DNA from: JAWLCA01 sp050485905
GTDB lineage: Bacteria > Pseudomonadota > Alphaproteobacteria > Rhodobacterales > Rhodobacteraceae
Direction of reading: 5' to 3'
Assembly: GCA_050485905.1 (NCBI GenBank)
Contig: JBJHCH010000042.1
Coordinates: 1 to 24,992, forward strand
Length of the DNA stretch: 24,992 bases
The position numbers and the translations under genes are program-made. The notes below the pieces were generated by a model. That model did not search any database. It was not told the DNA's origin and was given only the letters and a program-made list of their open reading frames with translations. The stretch's first letter is position 1. Each line of letters opens with the position of its first letter. Positions 15,501 through 20,188 of the stretch are shown one piece after another.

Positions 15501-16308
15501 CTGGCCTGCAGAAATCGACCCCGGCCAACTGGAGGTCGCGCTGCTGAACCTGACGATCAACGCCCGCGATGCGATGCCCGGAGGCGGGTGCCTGACGATC
15601 GAGACAGCGAATGCGGAACTGGACGACACCTATGCAGACACGGGGATCGAGGTGCCGCCCGGCCCCTATGTCATGATCTCTGTCACCGACACGGGAGAGG
15701 GCATGGCCGCGGATGTGGTCGCGCGCGCGTTCGAGCCGTTCTTCACAACCAAGGATGTGGGAAAGGGCAGCGGGCTTGGCCTGTCGATGGTGTATGGTTT
15801 CGTCAAGCAATCGGGCGGCCACGCCAAGATCTATTCGGAGCCGGGTCACGGAACCACGATCCGCCTGTATTTCCCGCGCAGCCAGCCAACCGAACGCGAT
15901 ACGCCCCCCCCGTCCCGCACCGATGACGAGGTCAGCCCGGGCCGCGAAAGGGTGCTGGTGGTCGAGGATGACCGCCTGGTGCGCGAACATGCGATGGCGC
16001 TGCTGACCGGCCTTGGCTACCACGTCACCGGCGCCGAGAACGGTTCCGAGGCGCTGGAGATCCTGACGCGCAGCGACGAGTTCGATCTGCTGTTCACCGA
16101 TGTCGTGATGCCCGGCGGCATCGATGGTCGCCAGCTTGCCGACGCTGCGCGCGAGATACGCCCGAATCTGAAGGTGCTCTTCACATCGGGCTATGCCGAA
16201 AGCGCCATCGTGCATCACGGGCGCCTTGATGCGGGCGTGCAACTGCTGTCGAAGCCCTATCGGCGGCAGGAGCTGGCCGCCAAGGTGCGCGAGGTGCTGA
16301 CGGCCTGA
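12595..16308 (+). CDS. Hybrid sensor histidine kinase (membrane, CHASE, PAS, HisKA, HATPase, receiver)
   Basis: A 1237-residue hybrid kinase. The first 230 residues contain about seven hydrophobic segments. A CHASE-like extracytoplasmic sensor follows (about 246-382, with RRWDTYGPPTQAQWEGD and GYGISYVAAIYESDRFRGYV), then one more membrane helix at about 440-470. PAS domains start near 490, 602 and 733. The HisKA box is GGVAHDFNNLLTVILGNAEQ with the phosphorylated His at 877. The ATPase domain shows NARDAMPGGG, DTGEGM and KGSGLGLSMVYGFV. The receiver (about 1119-1236) has VLVVEDDRLV, phospho-acceptor D1169 (LFTDVVMPGG) and KPYRRQEL. The ATG at 12595 is chosen because TAGGAG lies ten bases upstream; an in-frame ATG at 12565 has no such site. 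No response regulator with an output domain lies nearby, so its target is unknown. Confidence 0.93.
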   Translation: MGMRGQLAIASACLSLTTALLAFVIATTGIDAPPLLHDSSIKTQSLGVLCIAALAFAFILRNHHRLALGLAVAIGLIGALIFVEYVFSTSLGIDRLLAILDPAGTPEPGRVAPVTAAALMLAALAVALSAPPGRTLGRRAIWAQAAGGVAGLLILYGFADGLIVQPPEVLHPIARVPPQSAIPMLLLALAIQLRCSTIPPGARLPLLDRVAAWTTTLLCAAVILFWQALERNEWQNRSADSGIALTMVAEKLTAELEQRGFAIQHLARRWDTYGPPTQAQWEGDVSALQENFSNLHAITMIEPDLTIRWRVSIDGTGQEIVGTSVGTDGGRAEAYQRARETLTPQLTPGLELRSGGYGISYVAAIYESDRFRGYVATSIRADEILDIASDMIRGQFGATLADANQTIAGDANGLPRGSAMLRREREIDVLGQTFTLSVWPLPDYLDARRSYLPRSVLLLGLLTVALITLATLQARRGLISKQRADALANQLAGTLEHISDGFMMLDRDWRITYWNGNAAQISGVPVEKAVGSFPWESFPRADGRFADRYRQAQRDGQSAHFTDYFPPLDRYLEVHAHPVPDGMAVYFRDVTDERRRDEQLRLLESAVSRQNDIVIVAEAARKPATAQPSIIYVNAAFSRLTGHAEAEALGATTALLYGVNTRPEQIGKIEGAIAAAEPVRAELLTSSRSGEELWLDLDIVPLTDEQGQPTHWITVARDVTERHRAEQALAASEERFRLAARATRDVLWDWDLAQDTIWWSEAFTETFGESPKDSGVAAPGTWALRAHPDDQYLIDTSLREVIEGGGETWTAEYRAQHADGTYRSVVDHAFVMRDDQGHAIRVIGSLTDVTAQRDLESRIRQSQKMEAVGQLTGGVAHDFNNLLTVILGNAEQLDHALTDREDLRMLARMTARAAERGAELTGRLLAFARRQALQPRPTDVNQLLTGMEGLLNRSLTEQTDLKLSLDSKLWPAEIDPGQLEVALLNLTINARDAMPGGGCLTIETANAELDDTYADTGIEVPPGPYVMISVTDTGEGMAADVVARAFEPFFTTKDVGKGSGLGLSMVYGFVKQSGGHAKIYSEPGHGTTIRLYFPRSQPTERDTPPPSRTDDEVSPGRERVLVVEDDRLVREHAMALLTGLGYHVTGAENGSEALEILTRSDEFDLLFTDVVMPGGIDGRQLADAAREIRPNLKVLFTSGYAESAIVHHGRLDAGVQLLSKPYRRQELAAKVREVLTA

Positions 16309-16320
16309 CCCGAGCCACAA

Positions 16321-16343
16321 ATCTGCCCAACCGGCCGGCAGAT
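16321..16343 (+). terminator. Possible hairpin after the kinase gene
   Basis: ATCTGCC (16321-16327) and GGCAGAT (16337-16343) form a 7-base stem with a 9-base loop, 12 bases after the kinase stop. No T run follows, so intrinsic termination is uncertain. Confidence 0.35.
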
Positions 16344-16387
16344 CACCCGCGCTGATGGGACAGATGTCGCAAATCCGAACGGATACG

Positions 16388-16423
16388 TTGAAAAATTCGT
16401 CCGTTTCGGTTATGCGCGAAACG
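16388..16423 (+). promoter_or_regulatory. Putative sigma-70 promoter with overlapping inverted repeat
   Basis: TTGAAA (16388-16393), 17 bases, then TATGCG (16411-16416) resembles a housekeeping promoter. CGTTTCG (16402-16408) and CGAAACG (16417-16423) form a perfect inverted repeat of 7-base arms with an 8-base centre that covers the -10 element. This is a position expected for a repressor site. The gene at 16470 would have a leader of about 45 bases. Confidence 0.45.
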
Positions 16424-16469
16424 ATCCTGGGCGCAAAGACCCGGGCACTGGCAACAAAAGGGGCAGCAG

Positions 16470-16796
16470 ATGATCCGCCACATGACCTGGGCCGCCGCCG
16501 CGGCAATCGTTCTTTCTCTGGGCCTGACCGCCGCACCGACGCCGGTCCTGGCCGGGCCGATCGAATCCGCCTGCAACTCGTCGGGCCGCGCGGCCGCGAA
16601 CCGTTCCCTGTGCCGCTGCATCCAGGGTGTAGCCGACGCGACGCTGACCCGTGGCGATCAGCGCCGCGCCGCGCGCTTCTTCCGCGACCCGCACCAAGCG
16701 CAAGAGGTGCGGATGTCAAAAAGTGCCGCCGACAACGCCTTCTGGGCGCGCTACCGCGCCTTTGGCGACATGGCAGAGACCTACTGCGCCGGCTGA
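16470..16796 (+). CDS. Small secreted protein, Rhodobacteraceae type
   Basis: A 108-residue protein with a signal peptide ending near APTPVLAGP. The mature part has four cysteines (SACNSSG, LCRCIQ, YCAG) and a conserved pattern, CRCIQGVADATLT followed by RAARFFRDPHQAQEVRMSKS and FWARYRAFGDMAE. Proteins with this pattern are widespread in Rhodobacteraceae and are often labelled 'arginine transporter', which I regard as unsupported. An AGGGG site precedes the ATG. The stop lies three bases before the stop of the convergent copper-chaperone gene. Function unknown. Confidence 0.85.
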   Translation: MIRHMTWAAAAAIVLSLGLTAAPTPVLAGPIESACNSSGRAAANRSLCRCIQGVADATLTRGDQRRAARFFRDPHQAQEVRMSKSAADNAFWARYRAFGDMAETYCAG

Positions 16797-16799
16797 CCC

Positions 16800-17309
16800 T
16801 CAGTCGCCATGCGAATGACCGTGGCCGTGGGACTCCCCATGGCCATGGTCGTGGCCATGCCCCGCTTCGGGGCCGCGGTTCAGATCGACCGGCACCTCGA
16901 TCTCCAGTTCCCCTGACAGTTCGAACGTCAGCGTCACGCTGATCGTGTCGCCGTCGTTCAGCGGCCGGGTCAGGCCCAGCAGCATGATGTGGTCGCCTCC
17001 GCGTGACAGAGCATGCTCGCCGCCTGCCGGTATGGTCATGCCATCTTCCAGCTCGATCATCCGCATCACGCCTTCGGCATCCTCAGAATGGGTGTGCAGT
17101 TCCACCCGCTGCGCGGCATCGGTCTCGGCCGCGATCAGCCGGTCGTCGAATGCCCGATGATTCTCGATCACCATGAAGATCGCGCCGGATTGCGCCGCGG
17201 GGCTGGAGGCCAGCGCATAGGCCTCGCGCACCGCCATGCCGTCATGGGCCAGCGCGGTGGTTGCGATCAGACCGGCGCTCAGGCCGGCAACAAGGGTCAG
17301 GGCTCTCAT
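16800..17309 (-). CDS. PCu(A)C copper chaperone with His-rich tail
   Basis: A 169-residue periplasmic copper chaperone of the PCu(A)C family, which supplies copper to cytochrome oxidase. It has a signal peptide (MRALTLVAGLSAGLIATTALA). The family motif is visible as ELHTHSEDAEGVMRM and then GGDHIMLLGL. The last 20 or so residues are almost only His, Gly and Asp/Ser (GHGHDHGHGESHGHGHSHGD), an added metal-binding tail. The ATG at 17309 has GGAG upstream. The frame runs further upstream without signal-peptide character. It lies 37 bases after a small Cys-containing membrane protein gene on the same strand, probably one operon. Confidence 0.92.
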   Translation of the reverse strand: MRALTLVAGLSAGLIATTALAHDGMAVREAYALASSPAAQSGAIFMVIENHRAFDDRLIAAETDAAQRVELHTHSEDAEGVMRMIELEDGMTIPAGGEHALSRGGDHIMLLGLTRPLNDGDTISVTLTFELSGELEIEVPVDLNRGPEAGHGHDHGHGESHGHGHSHGD

Positions 17310-17346
17310 TCTCTCTACTCCTGGAAATGGGTCTGTCGGTTTTCGG

Positions 17347-17688
17347 TCAGACCCATTCCGGCGGCGCCCGCGCGCCCCCGCCCGCCACGCGCGCCGCCGC
17401 CGCGACCAGATCGCCGCCCGCTGGCAGACGTTCGACCGGCGCCACACCGGCGGCCAAATCCGGCCCGCAAGAGGCCATGCCGACAACAAGCGTACAATCC
17501 AGACAGGGGCGATCCCCCGCCGCACCGTCATCCCCGCCGCACAGATCCAACCAGGCCGGTGCCGCATCGGCCCGCAGCATCGCTCCCTGTGACAGGCCGG
17601 CAGCCAGTGCCGTCACCAGCAGCAGGCCCGCCAGGACCGGGGCCAGCATCAGCGGAAATGTCACGCGCAATCGCATGGTCAGACCCAT
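17347..17688 (-). CDS. Small Cys-containing membrane/exported protein (DUF2946-like?)
   Basis: A protein of 113 residues if it starts at 17688, or 109 at 17676; neither start has a well-spaced ribosome site. It has one hydrophobic segment (FPLMLAPVLAGLLLVTALAAGL) followed by LDLCGG, DRPCLDCTLV and MASCGPD. The cysteine pattern and the place just upstream of a PCu(A)C gene resemble small copper-linked proteins of the DUF2946 kind, but I am not sure of that family. Metal binding is an inference from the cysteines and the neighbour. Confidence 0.7.
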   Translation of the reverse strand: MGLTMRLRVTFPLMLAPVLAGLLLVTALAAGLSQGAMLRADAAPAWLDLCGGDDGAAGDRPCLDCTLVVGMASCGPDLAAGVAPVERLPAGGDLVAAAARVAGGGARAPPEWV

Positions 17689-17736
17689 ACCTGCCCATGC
17701 CTGTGGGGAAAAGCCCCAACGCCCCGAACAACGCAA

Positions 17737-17762
17737 AAGGCCCCGCCATCCGGCGGGGCCTT
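17737..17762 (-). terminator. Intrinsic terminator of rpmB
   Basis: AAGGCCCCGCC and GGCGGGGCCTT form an 11-base perfect stem with a 4-base loop. On the minus strand the stem ends in TTTT. It lies 24 bases after the rpmB stop. Confidence 0.92.
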
Positions 17763-17785
17763 CGCGTCCCTCTTCCGCGCCCGTA

Positions 17786-18076
17786 TCAGGCTGCGGCGGT
17801 CTGTGCCTTGGCGATCTGCTTCTTGATCTTCAGCGCCCGCGCGGACAGTTCCTCATCCTTGGCCTTGGCCAGATAGGCGTCCAGCCCCCCGCGATGATCG
17901 ACCGAGCGCAGCGCATGGGCCGAAACCCGCAGGCTGAAGCTCTGACCCAGCGCCTCGGACGTGAGCGTCACGTCGTTCAGGTTCGGCAGAAAGCGCCGCT
18001 TGGTCTTGTTGTTGGCGTGGCTGACGTTGTTGCCCGACATCGGGCCCTTGCCACTCAGTTCGCAGACGCGCGACAT
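17786..18076 (-). CDS. rpmB: 50S ribosomal protein L28
   Basis: A component of the large ribosomal subunit. The 96-residue product has the L28 signature from the start: SRVCELSGKGPMSGNNVSHA, then NKTKRRFLPNL and a basic C-terminus (LKIKKQIAKAQ). AAGGAG lies upstream of the ATG. It is flanked by its own promoter at 18150-18178 and its own terminator at 17737-17762, so it is monocistronic. Confidence 0.97.
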   Translation of the reverse strand: MSRVCELSGKGPMSGNNVSHANNKTKRRFLPNLNDVTLTSEALGQSFSLRVSAHALRSVDHRGGLDAYLAKAKDEELSARALKIKKQIAKAQTAAA

Positions 18077-18112
18077 CGTCCTGCTCCTTGCATCTCGTTC
18101 CAGAAACCAAAG

Positions 18113-18136
18113 GGGGCGCGGCCAAGGCTACGCCCC
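18113..18136 (-). other. Hairpin in the rpmB leader
   Basis: GGGGCG and CGCCCC pair over a 12-base interior that can add a short GCC/GGC stem. It lies between the expected transcript start and the ribosome site of rpmB. It could be a protein-binding element, but this is speculative. Confidence 0.3.
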
Positions 18137-18149
18137 ATCAATCGCCGGT

Positions 18150-18178
18150 GACATACTGGCAACCGGCCGGGGCGTCAA
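18150..18178 (-). promoter_or_regulatory. rpmB promoter, overlapping the meaB stop
   Basis: On the minus strand TTGACG (18178-18173), 17 bases, TATGTC (18155-18150): a good housekeeping-type match with ideal spacing. The -35 element contains the meaB stop codon. The predicted leader is about 65-70 bases. Confidence 0.68.
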
Positions 18179-19158
18179 GCGCGCAAACCGCCCAGAACCT
18201 CCTCTGCCGCCGCCGTGGGGCTGGTGCGCCCCTCGGCCACGGCAGCGCCCAGTTCCGCCATCCGCCCGGCCAGCGCCGGGTCGGCGGCCAGCCGCGCCAA
18301 TAACCCGTGGCGCACCTCCTCCTCGAACCAGTGCCGCGCCTGTTCCGCGCGCCGCCCCTGCCAATGCCCATGCTCCCGCCGCCATTCCGCCAGCGCCCGC
18401 ATCTCGGCCCAGGCACCCTCCATCCCGTCGCCCGTCACCGCCGACACGGTCAGCGCCTTGGGAAAGCCCGGCGGATCCTGCGGCCGGCGGCGCAGCAGCC
18501 GCAGTGCCCCGGCATAATCCGCGCAGGTGCGCACCGCCGACGATTTCAAATCGCCATCCGCCTTGTTGACCAGAATCAGATCGGCAATCTCCATGATCCC
18601 ACGCTTCACGCCCTGCAACTCGTCGCCGCCCGCCGGGGCCAGCAGCAGCACGAACAGATCTGCCATGCCCGCCACCATTGTCTCCGACTGGCCCACGCCC
18701 ACGGTCTCGATCAGCACCACGTCGAACCCCGCCGCCTCGCACAGCGCCACCGCCTCGCGCGTGCGTCGCGCCACGCCGCCAAGTTCGGTCTGGCTGGGCG
18801 AGGGGCGGATGAACGCGCCCGGCTCGCGGCTCAGCCGCTCCATCCGCGTCTTGTCGCCCAGGATCGACCCGCCGCTGCGCGTGGAACTGGGATCGACGGC
18901 CAGAACCGCCACCCGCAGCCCCTGCCCCGTCAGCATCAGCCCGAACGCCTCGATGAACGTGGACTTGCCCACACCGGGCGTGCCCGACAGCCCGATGCGC
19001 AGCGCCTGCCGGTTCAGCGGCGCCAGCCGCGCCAGCAGATCGACCGCCTGCGCCCGGTGATCGGCCCGGCGGCTTTCGACCAGCGTGATCGCGCGCGCCA
19101 GCGCCCGCCGCTCGCCCAGCCCGATCCGTTCCGCCAGATCCGCCATCGGTTCCGCCAT
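18175..19158 (-). CDS. meaB: Methylmalonyl-CoA mutase-associated GTPase MeaB
   Basis: A G3E-type GTPase that protects and reloads methylmalonyl-CoA mutase with its B12 cofactor. The 327 residues match the family length. Motifs in order: GLSGTPGVGKST (P-loop, 56-67), DPSSTRSGGSILGDKTRM, ETVGVGQSE, LLLAPAGGDELQGVKRGIME and LVNKADGD (base recognition). The ATG at 19158 has GAGGGG three bases upstream, which is close. The in-frame ATG at 19146 has it 15 bases upstream. The start is therefore uncertain by four residues. The mutase gene is not in the window. Diverges from the DUF3108 gene. Confidence 0.95.
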   Translation of the reverse strand: MAEPMADLAERIGLGERRALARAITLVESRRADHRAQAVDLLARLAPLNRQALRIGLSGTPGVGKSTFIEAFGLMLTGQGLRVAVLAVDPSSTRSGGSILGDKTRMERLSREPGAFIRPSPSQTELGGVARRTREAVALCEAAGFDVVLIETVGVGQSETMVAGMADLFVLLLAPAGGDELQGVKRGIMEIADLILVNKADGDLKSSAVRTCADYAGALRLLRRRPQDPPGFPKALTVSAVTGDGMEGAWAEMRALAEWRREHGHWQGRRAEQARHWFEEEVRHGLLARLAADPALAGRMAELGAAVAEGRTSPTAAAEEVLGGLRA

Positions 19159-19273
19159 CCACCCCTCACGCCCCGGTGACGCAACCGTGCATCGCCACCC
19201 GCTGTTTCCATGCCCCGGCCGCGCTATGAATGTCCAGTACGGGCGGCATCGCGCCCGGCTCGGGGAAACCGCC

Positions 19274-19984
19274 ATGAAACGCCTGTCTGCCCTTGCCCTC
19301 TGCGCCACGCTCGCCACGCCCGCGGCGGCGGAAACCCGCTTTGACGCCACCTTCGACCTCTACGCCCTCGGCATGCGCGGCGGATCGATCACGCTGGCCG
19401 CCGTCCACACCGCCCGCGAATACGCGGTCGCGGCGCAGGCGCAGGCCAGCGGCCCGTTCCGCTGGTTCCGCAGCATCGATATGGCCGCGCGCAGCCGCGG
19501 CACGGTGAACGGCACCCGGCTGGCCCCGGCCAGTTTTGCCGGTCAGGTCACGGGCGGTCGCCGCCCCGGCGCGGCCGAGATTGCCTATACCGGCAACCGG
19601 CCCGAAGTTATCCGGTTTGAACCCGCACCCGATACGCCCCGCCCCGCCCCCGATCCGGTCAGCCTGCCCGGCAGCCTCGATCCGTTGACCGCTATCTACG
19701 AGGTACTGCGCGACCGCGACCGCGCCGATCTCTGCCGGCTCGACATCCGCGTGTTCGACGGCCAGCGCGTGAACCGGCTGCGCTTGTCGGGCGGGACCGA
19801 GGCGGGCGAGCGCATTACCTGCGCCGGCGAATGGCTGCGCCTGTCCGGCTACCGGGCCGAGGAACTGGAACGCCGCGCCCGCTTCCCGCTCTCCGTGACC
19901 TACACGCCCGGCGCCGCCGGCTGGCAGGTGGACGAGATCGCGGTGGATAACACCTTCGGCCGTGCCTTCATCCGCCGCCGCTGA
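19274..19984 (+). CDS. DUF3108 family exported protein
   Basis: A 236-residue protein with a signal peptide (MKRLSALALCATLATPAAAE). The body has the pattern of DUF3108 proteins: FDATFDLYALGMRGGSITLAA, FRWFRSIDMAARSRGTVNG, a SLDPLTAIYEVL segment, DIRVFDGQRVNRLRL and a C-terminal PLSVTYTPGAAGWQVDEI. Such proteins are periplasmic and of unknown role. The ATG at 19274 is chosen because the signal peptide begins there. 115 bases separate it from the divergent meaB start. Confidence 0.85.
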   Translation: MKRLSALALCATLATPAAAETRFDATFDLYALGMRGGSITLAAVHTAREYAVAAQAQASGPFRWFRSIDMAARSRGTVNGTRLAPASFAGQVTGGRRPGAAEIAYTGNRPEVIRFEPAPDTPRPAPDPVSLPGSLDPLTAIYEVLRDRDRADLCRLDIRVFDGQRVNRLRLSGGTEAGERITCAGEWLRLSGYRAEELERRARFPLSVTYTPGAAGWQVDEIAVDNTFGRAFIRRR

Positions 19985-19990
19985 CCCCGC

Positions 19991-20011
19991 CGCGCCCGTT
20001 GCGCGGGCGCG
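19991..20011 (+). terminator. GC hairpin after the DUF3108 gene
   Basis: CGCGCCCG and CGGGCGCG form an 8-base perfect stem with a 5-base loop, beginning 7 bases after the stop. No T run follows, so it may be a Rho-assisted or 3'-stabilising hairpin. Confidence 0.5.
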
Positions 20012-20025
20012 CCGACCACCGCGCG

Positions 20026-20085
20026 CAACGTATGCACGTGATGTGCACGTCGGATGCACGTGAATCATACGTCGTGTGCACACCC
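20026..20085. repeat. 60-bp repeat, copy 1, built of 11-bp units
   Basis: This block matches the one at 20129-20188 in 55 of 60 bases by eye. Inside it TGCAC recurs at block positions 8, 19, 30 and 52, that is at steps of 11, 11 and 22, with a degenerate unit (CATACGT) filling the gap at 41. It lies between the ends of two convergent genes. Confidence 0.85.
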
Positions 20086-20128
20086 GGTTTCGGAGGCACT
20101 GTTGCGCGGATCGGGCGGGGTGCGGCCG

Positions 20129-20188
20129 CAACGTATGCACGTGATATGCACGGCAGATGCACGTGAATCATACGTTGTGTGCACGCCC
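20129..20188. repeat. 60-bp repeat, copy 2, ending at the uvrA stop
   Basis: Second copy of the block at 20026-20085, 43 bases further on, with the same 11-base phasing of TGCAC units. Its last base is the first base of the uvrA stop triplet (20188-20190 on the plus strand), so the repeat abuts the uvrA coding end. Confidence 0.85.

Noticed and set aside
16365..16373. ATGTCGCA half-site like the DMGDH operator
   Set aside because: A single 8-base match without its inverted partner is easily expected by chance in this base composition.
14416..16719. Very long minus-strand open frame opposite the histidine kinase
   Set aside because: The plus strand has full kinase motifs. The long antisense frame is a GC-rich codon shadow.
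17705..17717. TGGGG/CCCCA mini-hairpin beside the rpmB terminator
   Set aside because: The stem is short and adds nothing to the strong terminator next to it.
20026..20188. CRISPR array
   Set aside because: Only two 60-base blocks with internal 11-base periodicity; there are no regular unique spacers and no cas gene.
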